This document shows positions 26,587 to 35,957 of a stretch of DNA of 64,000 nucleotides, in pieces. This stretch comes from Candidatus Reidiella endopervernicosa. GTDB lineage: Bacteria > Pseudomonadota > Gammaproteobacteria > GCF-013343005. The stretch is taken from positions 806,001 to 870,000 of the forward strand of contig NZ_CP054491.1 of NCBI RefSeq assembly GCF_013343005.1, read 5' to 3'. The position numbers were made by a program, and so were the translations under genes. Every line of letters starts with the position of its first letter. The first letter of the stretch is position 1. The notes under the pieces were generated by a model. It was not told the DNA's origin and made no database searches. It saw only the letters and a program-made list of their open reading frames with translations.

Positions 26587-27561
26587 ATGTCGCTGTGGCA
26601 AAAGATTGCACTTCGCATTGCTGAGGAGAGCGGGGAGCCGTTCAAGCTACAGGGTGAACACGCCATCGGTGGTGGCTGTATCAATAGCGCCAGTCGTTTA
26701 AAGGGTGAAAGCAGCAGCTGGTTTGTCAAAACCAACAGTGCCGACCGGCTACCGATGTTCGAGGCAGAGGCGGCCGGGCTGGATGAACTGGTCGCTAGTA
26801 ATACGGTGCACGTGCCTAAGCCGCTCTGCACCGGTATTGAGTCGGGTTCGGCCTATATCGTGATGGAGAACATCGAGATGGGGCGTGATGGGCGTGACAG
26901 TATGGCGCGCTTTGGACGTGAGCTGGCGGCGATGCACCACACCACACAGGATAGGTTTGGCTGGTATCGCGATAACACCATCGGTGCTACCCATCAGCCC
27001 AATAGTGAGATGGAGAGTTGGATTGAGTTCTACCGTGACCGGCGGTTGGGCTATCAGATTGATCTGGCCGCAAGGAAGGGTGCGCATGCACTCTCGGAAA
27101 AGGGTGAGAGGCTAATGGCGGGTCTTGATGCCTTTTTCAACGATTACACTCCACAGCCCTCGTTGCTGCACGGCGATCTCTGGTCGGGTAACTACGCGAT
27201 CGATAGCCACGGTGTGCCGGTGATCTTCGATCCGGCGGTCTACTTCGGTGATCGTGAGGCGGATCTGGCGATGAGCGAGTTATTCGGCAGCTTTGGTCCC
27301 ACCTTCTACGATGCCTATCACGAGGCGTGGCCGATCGACCCCGGCTATTCGGTGCGCAAAACCCTCTACAACCTCTACCACATCATCAATCACTTCAATA
27401 TGTTCGGTAGCGGCTACCTGGGGCAGGCCGAGTCGATGTTGGACCGGCTGCGTCCGAGATCAGTTGATCACGGCGCTACCGTATTACCTTTAACTATTAG
27501 TGAAGTGGGTTCACAGATTTATAGAGTGCTGAGTAGTCTTCTGCTTCGCCGGCACAGTTGA
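26587..27561 (+). CDS. Fructosamine kinase-family protein
   Basis: A 324-residue kinase-like protein of the FN3K/YniA family. It has an N-terminal lysine-type segment (SSWFVKTNSADRLPMFEAEA), the catalytic block LLHGDLWSGNYAIDSHGVPV, and the metal site IFDPAVYFGDREADLAMSEL. Family members phosphorylate ketoamine-modified (glycated) proteins or small molecules. The family core ends near NHFNMFGSGYLGQAESMLDR. The last 35 residues look unrelated and overlap the end of the convergent gene by 65 bp, so the true stop may be lost by a frameshift near 27450. Confidence 0.83.
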   Translation: MSLWQKIALRIAEESGEPFKLQGEHAIGGGCINSASRLKGESSSWFVKTNSADRLPMFEAEAAGLDELVASNTVHVPKPLCTGIESGSAYIVMENIEMGRDGRDSMARFGRELAAMHHTTQDRFGWYRDNTIGATHQPNSEMESWIEFYRDRRLGYQIDLAARKGAHALSEKGERLMAGLDAFFNDYTPQPSLLHGDLWSGNYAIDSHGVPVIFDPAVYFGDREADLAMSELFGSFGPTFYDAYHEAWPIDPGYSVRKTLYNLYHIINHFNMFGSGYLGQAESMLDRLRPRSVDHGATVLPLTISEVGSQIYRVLSSLLLRRHS

Positions 27562-28360
27562 GCGCCTGCTCAATTAATGGCCGCACACCCTCAAGAATCG
27601 AAGTGTTAAGGCCAATCTGGTTGGCTTCGTCGAGAAACAGGTCGACATCTTTGAGCAGGTGCTGCACCGGAAAGTTGGGGTTGCTGAAGTTACGGCTGAG
27701 CATCTTGTCGAGCTTCTTGTCGAAGGTGGGCGCATAGAGGGCGCTCTCGCGCACGATCTCCATAAAGCTATCGATGTTTAACCCTTCGCGCTGAACAAAA
27801 CCCAGGCTGAGGGAGAAGGCAGCGGTGAGCGAGGCGATGAGCTGATTCATCGCCAGCTTGATTGCGGCGGCATGACCGACAGGCCCGATCAGGCGCGGAT
27901 TGCTCCCGAGTATGGTGAGTAGAGGCTGCCACTGTTTAAACTGCTCGGGGGTGGCACCGACCATCAGGATCAGCGTGCCGGCTTCGGCCTCGGGCAGACT
28001 ACCGAGAACCGGAGATTCGAGATAGCGGCCGCCTGCGGCCTCAATGGCGGCTTGCAGGTCACGGCTCTGCTGCGGCGCGATGGTGGCCATCTGGATGATG
28101 GTCTTGCCACTGAGCGCGGTGTGTGTGTCCTGATTGAGTAGCATCGACTCGATCGCCTCGGCATCAGTCAGCATGGTTATGACGACCTCAGCGCTGCTTA
28201 TCGCATCGGCAGCGGTGGCAGCAACCTCAGCGCCCGCCTCCTTGAGTGGGGTGGTGCGTTCCGCTGTACGGTTATAGGCGATCAGATGGTGGCCGCTCTC
28301 AATCAGTCGTTTGGCCATTCGGTTGCCCATCAGGCCTGTTCCGATAAATGCGATATGCAC
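27497..28360 (-). CDS. NAD(P)-dependent 3-hydroxyisobutyrate-dehydrogenase-family oxidoreductase
   Basis: I chose the GTG at 28358-28360 because AGGAGA stands 7 bases before it; the TTG 15 bases upstream would place the ribosome site inside the gene. The Rossmann motif is FIGTGLMGNRMAKRLIESGH. The family blocks TMLTDAEAIESMLL and GPVGHAAAIKLAMNQLIAS follow, the latter holding the catalytic lysine. The C-terminal helical domain is complete (288 residues). Relatives reduce tartronate semialdehyde, glyoxylate or succinic semialdehyde. The substrate cannot be assigned. Confidence 0.85.
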   Translation of the reverse strand: MHIAFIGTGLMGNRMAKRLIESGHHLIAYNRTAERTTPLKEAGAEVAATAADAISSAEVVITMLTDAEAIESMLLNQDTHTALSGKTIIQMATIAPQQSRDLQAAIEAAGGRYLESPVLGSLPEAEAGTLILMVGATPEQFKQWQPLLTILGSNPRLIGPVGHAAAIKLAMNQLIASLTAAFSLSLGFVQREGLNIDSFMEIVRESALYAPTFDKKLDKMLSRNFSNPNFPVQHLLKDVDLFLDEANQIGLNTSILEGVRPLIEQALNCAGEAEDYSALYKSVNPLH

Positions 28361-28431
28361 TGCGACTCTCCTCAATCTAAATATCTGAATGGAAGGGATG
28401 ATACCCGATTAGCCGGCTGGGTAGCTTTGAG

Positions 28432-29376
28432 CTAGAGGCCTCGTAGTATCGATTCGTCAGGGCTCGGAAAGAGATAGTGCTGCTGCCGGATGTAGCCGTT
28501 GGGATGTTTACGGAAGTGGTGGCGAAGTAGGGTGAGCGGCGCAGCGCGGGTTGATTGGCCCTGACGAAATGCATCAATGAGCTCAAGTAGCTCTTGTTTG
28601 TCCTCGGCATCAATCGACTTTTTCAGGTAGCCCAGGATGTGCTGCATCACGTTGCAGTGTTTGGCTGGGGTGGCACGCTTGTTCAGCGCATCCATCAATC
28701 CGGTGGCATAGGTCTGTTTCAGGGTGGAAAGTGGTTGAGTGCTAGCGCTGGATATCAGTTGTCCAAGCTGGCGGTAGGCCTGTGGACTGTGCGCCATCAG
28801 GCAGAGTTTCTGTGCGGCATGAAATTCGCTCAGTCGCTTTGGCGTGAGGCGCCGACTATTGAGTTGCTGCCAGCGCTGATAGGCGAAGACCCGTTCAATG
28901 AAGTTGTCGCGCAGCTCGGGATCATTGAGGCGTCCCTCTTCCTCAATCGGTAGCAGAGCATTGCTCTCCATCAGTTTGGCGGCGAAACGCCCCACCCCCT
29001 TTTTTACTACGGGGCCTTTGGGCGGGTAGACCGATACGCGTTCCATGCCGCAGCTAGGTGATCGTGCCTTGAGAATGTAGCCGCTGATCGACTTCATTTC
29101 TCGAGCGGTGCGTCTGCCCAGTCGTTCGAGCTTGTTGGTGACGTTGAGGTTAGGATCGAGCGTGCCGACGGCCTGTGGTGTAGCAGGTTTTCCTACCAGG
29201 CGGATGGTGGGGCGAGGCACACCCAGGCCAGCAGCCACCTCGGGACAGAAGGGGGAGAGATCAAAGTGTGCGCCGAGTGTCTCGACAATGTAGCCGTTGT
29301 ACTTGTGATGGCCGTCGTAGCGCACCTTCTCACCCAGCAAGCAGGCGCTGATGCCGAGTGTGATGCGAGTGTTCAC
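28432..29376 (-). CDS. DUF523 and DUF1722 protein
   Basis: The DUF523 domain begins TRITLGISACLLGEKVRYDG, with conserved cysteines and LKARSPSCGMERVSVY. The DUF1722 domain follows from about residue 200 (LSEFHAAQKLCLMAHSP). This two-domain form is widespread in gammaproteobacteria (YbbK/YbgA-like). It is often linked to photolyase genes, though none is near here. The start is uncertain: the GTG at 29376 lies 5 bases after the hemH stop, and an ATG at 29406 lies inside hemH. Neither has a strong ribosome site. The function is unknown. Confidence 0.8.
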   Translation of the reverse strand: MNTRITLGISACLLGEKVRYDGHHKYNGYIVETLGAHFDLSPFCPEVAAGLGVPRPTIRLVGKPATPQAVGTLDPNLNVTNKLERLGRRTAREMKSISGYILKARSPSCGMERVSVYPPKGPVVKKGVGRFAAKLMESNALLPIEEEGRLNDPELRDNFIERVFAYQRWQQLNSRRLTPKRLSEFHAAQKLCLMAHSPQAYRQLGQLISSASTQPLSTLKQTYATGLMDALNKRATPAKHCNVMQHILGYLKKSIDAEDKQELLELIDAFRQGQSTRAAPLTLLRHHFRKHPNGYIRQQHYLFPSPDESILRGL

Positions 29377-29380
29377 GGTG

Positions 29381-30400
29381 TTATCGAGGTTGCTCGAGAT
29401 TGTCATCAATCCAGCCGCCGCTGTGCTGCAGCACGATGTCGGTGAGCGCGTCGATGTGTGCCGGTTCAGCATTAAGGGCGGGAATGTAGCTGAACTGTTT
29501 GCCACCTGCGCCCAGGAAGTAGTCACGATTCTCCACCGCGATCTCCTCAACGGTCTCTAGGCAGTCGGCAGCAAAACCGGGGCAGATGGCGGTAACGCTG
29601 TCGATCTCGGAGGCTCCCCAGGCCTTGAGTGTCTCGTCGGTATAGGGCTGTAACCACGGCTCGTTGCCAAAGCGCGACTGGAAGCTCATCTGCCACTGTT
29701 CGCTATTGAGAGATAGAGCCTCTGCAAGTGCTGTGGCCGTGGCCTTGCACTGCTGATCATAGGGGTCACCCGCTTCGCAGTAACGCGCAGGTAGGCCGTG
29801 GAATGAGATCAAAAGTTTGTCGGATTGACCATGCTGCTCCAGATGTTTGTTAACGCTTGCTGCAAGTGCATTGATATAGCCGGGGTGAGTCGCATAACTA
29901 TCGATAAAGCGGAGTGCAGGGATGTGACGCCACTGCTGCAGTTCACCGCTCACCGCATCAAAGGTACTGGCGGTGGTGGCGGCGGAGTATTGCGGGTAGA
30001 GCGGTAGTACGACGATGCGCTCAATACCGCTGCTGTGAAACTGTTGTAACGCCGAGGCGATCGAGGGGTTGCCGTAACGCATGCCGACGATGACCTCAAA
30101 GGTGTCGGGGTGGTGGTTATCGAGTTGCTGTTGGAGTGCCTTGGCCTGCAGGTTCGTGGTGTGCAGTAGCGGTGAACCGTTGTCGGTCCAGATGTCGGCA
30201 TAGGCCTTAGCGACCTTTTGAGGCCGGACACGCAGAATGATTCCGTGCAGTATTGGCCACCATTTCCAGCGGGGCAGGTCGATAACGCGATGGTCAGAGA
30301 GGAACTCGGCAAGGTAGCGTCGAAGTGCATCAGGTGTGGGTGCATCGGGTGTGCCGAGGTTAGATAAAAGGATGCCAATGCGTTGCGCGTTGCGCTTCAT
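29381..30400 (-). CDS. hemH: Ferrochelatase
   Basis: The 339-residue length is normal. It begins GILLSNLGTPDAPTPDALRR. The active-site histidine lies in LISFHGLPARYCEAGDPYD. The catalytic glutamate segment is CPGFAADCLETVEEIAVENR. It inserts ferrous iron into protoporphyrin IX in the last step of haem synthesis, a need set here by the cytochrome-type Sox proteins. It is followed immediately by the DUF523 gene in the same orientation. Confidence 0.94.
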   Translation of the reverse strand: MKRNAQRIGILLSNLGTPDAPTPDALRRYLAEFLSDHRVIDLPRWKWWPILHGIILRVRPQKVAKAYADIWTDNGSPLLHTTNLQAKALQQQLDNHHPDTFEVIVGMRYGNPSIASALQQFHSSGIERIVVLPLYPQYSAATTASTFDAVSGELQQWRHIPALRFIDSYATHPGYINALAASVNKHLEQHGQSDKLLISFHGLPARYCEAGDPYDQQCKATATALAEALSLNSEQWQMSFQSRFGNEPWLQPYTDETLKAWGASEIDSVTAICPGFAADCLETVEEIAVENRDYFLGAGGKQFSYIPALNAEPAHIDALTDIVLQHSGGWIDDNLEQPR

Positions 30401-30445
30401 GAGGTCACTCGTAACAGATGTTTGTCGAACAGTATAACGTTACTG

Positions 30446-31240
30446 CTAATTCATTTTGGATTGGTCATCTACGTGGTTTTCAGCGGGGTAGTAACTGATA
30501 GCCATCCACTCGTTGAGCGATTTAACATCCATAGGGCGGGCGATGTAGTAGCCCTGAGCGACATCGCAGCCGTGACTGGAGAGAGAGGTGAGCAGAGCGT
30601 GGTGTTCGACTCCTTCAGCGACCACCTTAAGCCCCAGATTGTGAGCCAGGTCGATGGTGGAGCGAACGATCGCAGCGTCATTCTCATCGCTCTCCATGTC
30701 GAGCACAAAAGACTTGTCGATCTTCAGCTCATCAACGGGCAGTCGCTTTAAGTAGGCGAGTGAAGAGAAGCCGGTACCGAAGTCATCGACCGAGAGACGA
30801 ATGCCCATCTTATCAAGACGGGTGAGGTTACTGATGGCACTCTCAGGGTCGGCCATCATTGCACCCTCGGTGATTTCCAGAGATAGCTTGTCAGCGGCAA
30901 GTTTGTATTTTTCCAGAAAGCCGCCGACTTGCTGGGGTAGTTCCGGATCCTGAAGGTTGAGCACGGAGAGGTTAACGGCAACCTTGAGGTCGACGCCGTG
31001 CTTAACCCAATCGGCACACTGGCAGAGTGCTGCTTCGAGTACCCAGAGCGTAAGCTGTTTAATCAGGCCGGTACGCTCGGCAATCTTGACCATCTCTTCG
31101 GGAGGAATAAAGCCCCGATCAGGGTGGTTCCAGCGCAGCAGTGCTTCAACCCCCGTGATGGTCGCTGTATGGATGTTTAATTTGGGCTGGTAGTAGAGCT
31201 CAAGTTGATCGCTCTCGATGGCATGACGTAGATCACTCAC
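30446..31240 (-). CDS. EAL domain, C-terminal half of a split GGDEF-EAL protein
   Basis: A 264-residue EAL phosphodiesterase domain with its motifs intact: YYQPKLN, GVEALLRWNHP (EAL), AVNLSV, LEITEGAMM, DDFGTGFSSL, LPVDELKIDKSFV and VAEGVE. It would hydrolyse c-di-GMP. It begins 4 bases inside the end of the GGDEF gene. The bases upstream of its ATG, read in its own frame, give HNSDNDEYSVQSLSLV. This is the linker expected in a single GGDEF-EAL protein, so a one-base loss near 31286 has separated the two. Confidence 0.85.
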   Translation of the reverse strand: MSDLRHAIESDQLELYYQPKLNIHTATITGVEALLRWNHPDRGFIPPEEMVKIAERTGLIKQLTLWVLEAALCQCADWVKHGVDLKVAVNLSVLNLQDPELPQQVGGFLEKYKLAADKLSLEITEGAMMADPESAISNLTRLDKMGIRLSVDDFGTGFSSLAYLKRLPVDELKIDKSFVLDMESDENDAAIVRSTIDLAHNLGLKVVAEGVEHHALLTSLSSHGCDVAQGYYIARPMDVKSLNEWMAISYYPAENHVDDQSKMN

Positions 31241-32985
31241 AAGCGAGAGACTCTGTACGCTGTACTCATCATTATCTGAGTTGTGAAGGCGTAACCGCTA
31301 TTCGATCGTTTGGCGAGATACATGGCCACATCTGCACGTTGTAGCAGTGATTCGCTATCGTTGGCGTGATCAGGGAAGAGCGCGATACCAAGGCTTCCGC
31401 CGACATAGAGCTTGTGCTCTTTTATCTGCAGGGGCTGCTCCATCATGGTGGTGATCTTGTCGGCAATGTGGGTTGCCTGTTCTCCGTCTGCGGTAGGTAG
31501 CAGGATGGCAAACTCATCACCGCCCAGGCGTGCCACGGTATCAGAATCTCGTAGGGTTTTATTGAGACGTTTGCTGATCTGGCAGAGGACTTCATCACCT
31601 GCCTGATGTCCCAGTGTGTCGTTGATCTCCTTGAAGCGATCAAGGTCCATCATAATCAGGGCAAAACTGCCGCCGCTGCGTCGGGTTGATTTAACTGCCT
31701 GCTCAAGGCGGTCGTTAATCAGGGCGCGGTTGGGGAGGCTGGTGAGTGAATCGTGTAGTGCCTGGTGTTCAAGCTCGGTCTGTCGCGAATTGACCTGGCG
31801 GCGCATTTCGGAGAAGGCGTCCACCAGGCTCTGGGTCTCTGTTGTGCAGAGTCTGGGAATCTGAATGTTGACCTTGTTTCGGCTCTCGTCGGTGAGCGCC
31901 TGTGCAACCAGAGCGATAGGTTGCAACACGATGCGATTAAAAAACAGGTAGACCACGGCGATAAAAATCAGGCCAATCATTGTCATCGCCCAGAGTGTGT
32001 TACCGATATTATCTGCGACATTGGAGAGTGCGCCGACATCGTAAGCCGCAGATGCGTCGATCTGGCGATCAAAGTCGTGGAGCTTTTTCACGATGTTGTT
32101 AAAGAGTGGACGGAAATGATTTTCAAGCAGAGGGATGTCGCTACGCCAGTAGTTGCCCGCATGGATATGTTTGATCTCCTCGAAGCTGCGGTACCAGTTC
32201 ATGGCGGACTCTTCGATGTCGTCAAGGGTACTTGAATTGATGAGGTCGATTCTGTAGGTGCGATCAAATTCGCGAATCTGATAGAGCGTTCGCGATAACT
32301 GTTGATAGAGTTCATCAACGTCGGTTGCCTGACCGACAAGTCCCGGTTCGTTAAAGCCAGAGAGACGATTGGCCAGGTAGAGATGAAAGCTTGAGGTTAG
32401 TTGGGTCCAGTTGTGATTGAGTCGTAAAAACAGCTGATAGCCATCCTTATGTATGTAGCTAGCATTCAGCTCGTCGATGGTAGTGGAAAGTGTGGTTGTG
32501 AATTTGATGTTCTCGATGCGCAGCACATCTCGAATTAATTTAAAGCTCGGGTAGAGTGCTTCGCCATTGGTGCGAAGTGCAAGTAGCTGGTTGGCATGGT
32601 TCTGCAGTGATGAGAGTTCGCTGCTGATCGTTAGTGCGATAGCCGCTGGATTGAGTTCGTGTATCGGGGGAACTGTCGCCAGTAGGTCGGTGTGTTTCTT
32701 GGCGCTGGCAAGATTGTCGGTTACCTGTTGGTGAAACTGAGGTGTTGGTTTTAGAAGATAGGCATCAACACCCGCATATGCTTCCCACAGCGTCCGTTTG
32801 ATCTGACGGCTATGCTGCAACAGCGCGTCACGGGTATTGATGTTGGCCGTGCTGCTCTCACCCGCATTAAGCACATAGATCTGAGCGCCCCATACCAGAA
32901 CAACCACACCCAGGCCAATCAGTGCGGCAAAGCCCAGGTAAATCTGGCGCAGGCTGTAGAGCATTTTTTTATTGGGTGTGCTCAA
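31237..32985 (-). CDS. Membrane sensor diguanylate cyclase, N-terminal half of a split GGDEF-EAL protein
   Basis: A 582-residue protein with membrane helices near 15-34 (IYLGFAALIGLGVVVLVWGA) and about 330-352 flanking a large periplasmic helical sensor region. A HAMP-like linker follows, then a GGDEF domain (SLPNRALINDRLEQAVK, MDLDRFKEINDTLGH, ARLGGDEFAILLP). After MYLAKRSNSGYAF the frame runs into unrelated residues and stops. Adding one base near 31286 joins it to the EAL ORF. The intact protein would be bifunctional in c-di-GMP control at the membrane. Confidence 0.88.
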   Translation of the reverse strand: MSTPNKKMLYSLRQIYLGFAALIGLGVVVLVWGAQIYVLNAGESSTANINTRDALLQHSRQIKRTLWEAYAGVDAYLLKPTPQFHQQVTDNLASAKKHTDLLATVPPIHELNPAAIALTISSELSSLQNHANQLLALRTNGEALYPSFKLIRDVLRIENIKFTTTLSTTIDELNASYIHKDGYQLFLRLNHNWTQLTSSFHLYLANRLSGFNEPGLVGQATDVDELYQQLSRTLYQIREFDRTYRIDLINSSTLDDIEESAMNWYRSFEEIKHIHAGNYWRSDIPLLENHFRPLFNNIVKKLHDFDRQIDASAAYDVGALSNVADNIGNTLWAMTMIGLIFIAVVYLFFNRIVLQPIALVAQALTDESRNKVNIQIPRLCTTETQSLVDAFSEMRRQVNSRQTELEHQALHDSLTSLPNRALINDRLEQAVKSTRRSGGSFALIMMDLDRFKEINDTLGHQAGDEVLCQISKRLNKTLRDSDTVARLGGDEFAILLPTADGEQATHIADKITTMMEQPLQIKEHKLYVGGSLGIALFPDHANDSESLLQRADVAMYLAKRSNSGYAFTTQIMMSTAYRVSRL

Positions 32986-33151
32986 AGGGCTCCGTTCGGT
33001 TGTGCCGGTTCAAGAGGAATCGTGTTGCAAGTCATCATTGATAACCCTTTGAATTCTAGATGATATGGGTGTGAAGTGTAAGAGGGCGCATCAATATAAG
33101 AAGAGTTGGAGTTGTTATTGATAGTCGAATAGATGCGGCTGGAAGACAGGT

Positions 33152-33179
33152 AAAAATGGGCCGCCTTGTGGCGACCCAT
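33152..33179 (-). terminator. Terminator of the Ig-repeat lipoprotein gene
   Basis: On the minus strand, ATGGGTCGCC, ACAA loop and GGCGGCCCAT form a stem with one mismatch pair, followed by T residues. It lies 26 bp after the repaired stop of the Ig-like gene. Confidence 0.75.
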
Positions 33180-33204
33180 CTTGAGGTTTAGCTGGTTACG
33201 ATTC

Positions 33205-35665
33205 TTATGATGTTGAATCTACAAAAATTGTCTTAGAGGTTGTTGAGCCATCAGGCGTGGTGACATCCACAGTAATCGAAGATGTTGTTTCCGCATCAGC
33301 GCCAGGACCATTTGCACCTGTAGATAAAGAAGATGCTGCCGATTAAGTCATCCCTTGTGTTGGCACAGGATTAATAGATAGGTTGGAATTATTGACGGTG
33401 TGCGATTCGCCTGAGGTTATTGATATGCCGTCGTCATTTGAAGTGACAGTTATCGTAGTACCAGACGGCATCGGGTTCCCATTTGCATCGTGAATTATGA
33501 AATAACCGTCATCCGTTGCGTCGGCTGCAAAACATCTAGAACTGGTGTTGTGCCGGCGATGTCACTAGTTTTGTCACCAGTATTGTCAAAACCGATTGTT
33601 GCATTCGAACCCGACATGGTAAGGACAATGGATGTCCTGACGTAGGTGGTGGTTGAGACGCCATCACACTCTGTAGGGCCTTCACAGAGGATGCCGTTAT
33701 AGAGTCCGTCGATACCATCGTAGGAGCTGTTTTCATTGAAATCCCTTGATTCTTCGTCGTCAGCGGCACCTGTGAAATCAAATACGCCGTCCTCATCGTC
33801 ATCGCGCCACGCCTCGGGAAGGTCTTGGAAATATTCGCCATCGTCAAACATGCCGCTGCCGTTGGAGTCGATAAACCACTCCTCACCGATAGCTGTGGCT
33901 AGTATGGTCACACGGCCATCTCCAGGTTTCGGTTGGCTGGACATCCACCAAACTGAACAACCTCCCCGGTTGTTTCACAGGAGGGCTGGATGGTTCCGCC
34001 CTCGGTGGTGAAGTAGATGGCAGTGCCATCGGGAACCGGGTTGTTGAAGTGGTCGAGGCAATCATGCTGATCTGGGAACACTGTGCATTTGCTTCATCAC
34101 AGCTTTCGATGTCGGTAGGACCGTTATGGATCAATGCCTCCGGACTCAGCCTGTTTGATGCAATGGAGAAGCTGTTTTGATCGGCAATACCGGTTGAGAT
34201 GGTGAGGGTGTCGGACTGTGTGGCTATCGTATTGTCTGAGTCAAGAGTGGCGGTAACTCTTACGGTGGTGGCAACGTTACCTGAGTTGACCTTGGTTGTA
34301 ACCAGGCCACTTGCATTGGTGGTCCCACTGGCTGAGGTCAGTGTTATACCGCCCACACCGGTATTGAGGGTGAAGTTGACCAGTTCTCCCTGAAGCGGGT
34401 TGTTGTCCGTATCAAGTAGCTTGAAAGTGACTGTGGATACTTCGGGGCGGTCACCAGTGCTATAGCCTTGCAGCGCAATATTGGCTGGGTCGGCGGAGAC
34501 AAATTGAAGTGAATTGGCGGTTCCTACCGCGACCGTAATGGTGCCGGTAGCGGTGGTTGCCTCTCCGTCGACAGTGGCACTGGCCGTTATCGTTACATCC
34601 CCATTACAGCCCAATGCGGTGTAGTCGGTTGAGACAGAACCGCCTGATGAGGCGACGGGTGAGTCAATCGAACCGTGATTGGTTGATGTGGTGCAGTTGG
34701 CAGTGAAGGTAATGGCGGTGGGTGTCTGGTAGAGATTGCCGTTGTCGCTATCAGCCAAATTTACTGTAATTCCTGTTGTGCCGCCAGCAGAGAGCGAGGT
34801 GATAGCTATATCGAGATCACCGGCGCTGAAACTGCCGCCGCTTCCAGTGCCCAAGGAGATAGTTGCGCCTGATGTGGCCAGAACTGTAACGGTGTCGGAG
34901 ACGCTCAGTGCTGTGCCGTCGACGGTGGTTGCTGCCTGTACAAGGTCTGTGCCGAGGCAGCCTGCCGCGTTATAAGTGGCCGTAACAGTGCCATCTGAGG
35001 TGGAAACAGGTGACGTCATCGTTGCGGTGCCCGCAGCAATACAAGGGCTGGTGAAGTAGATGTCAGCACTGCCCTCATAGAGGTTTCCGCTAGCATCGGC
35101 CAGTGAAACCTGGATATCGGTCGATCCATCGGCAGCAATGGTAGGTGTAACGATGTCCAGTACGCCTGCTGTGAAACTGGATGAGGGTGGCTCACCGCTA
35201 CCTATGAGAATGGGGAGATGGTGATGGTGCCCGTTGCGCCAATTGTTTCACCATCAATGACGGTCGATGCGACGATATCGTCGGAGGTTGTACAGCCATC
35301 GGCTGTATAGGTGACTCTCGTTAGGCCCGTAAGGATTGTTTGCTGGTTGGTGAAGGTTGCAAGGTCAGTGGTGAGCAGGTGCTGGTGAAGGTTATGGTTG
35401 CGTCACCGTAGCCATTATCATCATCGTCGACCAGCGATACGAAGATAAAGGTGCTACCGCCTGAGGTTATGGTGGTGTCAGTTATATCCAGGACGCCGGC
35501 TGTAAACGCTCCGGAGGGTATGCCGCCGCTACCAATCGTGATGGTGGTCGTAGTACCTCCAGTACCTCCAGTGCCCCCATCGGTGCCCGTTGTTCCTGTT
35601 CCCTCTTCACATGCAGCAAGTGCCAAGCATAGGAATGCCATCCCAAAACGCGCGAATACTGACAT
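33205..35665 (-). pseudogene. Multi-Ig-domain (invasin/Big_1-like) surface lipoprotein, frameshifted
   Basis: From the ATG at 35663-35665 (GAGG upstream) come a lipoprotein signal (FLCLALAAC) and a Gly/Thr spacer. At least three tandem beta-sandwich repeats of about 105 residues follow. Each carries SFxAGxLDI, a GGxTxIxVxLxD strand, an ITFTxxC strand, and SxGxVxTxYxALGC. Next is a further Ig-type domain (NPLQGELVNFTLNTGVGGIT). An Asp-rich segment with possible calcium sites comes after it (DSNGSGMFDDGE, DDDEDGVFDF, DFNENSSYDG), and a last beta domain ends TSKTIFVDSTS. Breaks near 35350-35020, 33950 and 33500-33350 shift the frame. The intact product (about 820 residues) would be an outer-surface adhesin. 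Confidence 0.7.
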
Positions 35666-35893
35666 TTAGTTATCCTCTAAGGAGCGTATTTTCCGTTACT
35701 TTTACAGGTCGTTATTATGTCCGATAAGAGCTAAAGCTATGTGCTCTTCTGGATCTTGTCAAATGATCGGCGGATACTTTCTGGATCTTGTAGGCCCGAC
35801 GAACCGCCATTCCGGATCGTAGATGGCTGAAATGGCAAAAAAACGTTGAAGAACAGGATATATAGAAAGGTTTGTTAACGCAACATCACTACT

Positions 35894-35907
35894 ATGTTAC
35901 GTAACAT
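35894..35907. promoter_or_regulatory. Perfect 14-bp palindrome upstream of the Ig lipoprotein gene
   Basis: ATGTTAC followed by GTAACAT with no spacer. It sits just past the hemE terminator and 229 bp before the lipoprotein start, in a 292-bp gap that otherwise holds no gene. It looks like a site for a dimeric regulator, but no specific regulator can be named. Confidence 0.35.
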
Positions 35908-35908
35908 C

Positions 35909-35948
35909 AAAATGCGCCCCTCAACTCTCAGAATGAGGGACGCATTTT
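35909..35948 (-). terminator. Terminator of hemE
   Basis: Long complementary arms (AAAATGCG, CCCTCA and TGAGGG, CGCATTTT, each with one unpaired base) enclose a 10-base loop. On the minus strand the run ends in TTTT. It begins 10 bp after the hemE stop. Confidence 0.8.
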
Positions 35949-35957
35949 GTATCGAAT

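Noticed and set aside
33205-35665. Repeat-rich stretch considered as a CRISPR or DNA satellite
   Set aside because: The repetition is at protein-domain level with about 315-bp periodicity and diverged DNA, not short identical repeats with spacers.
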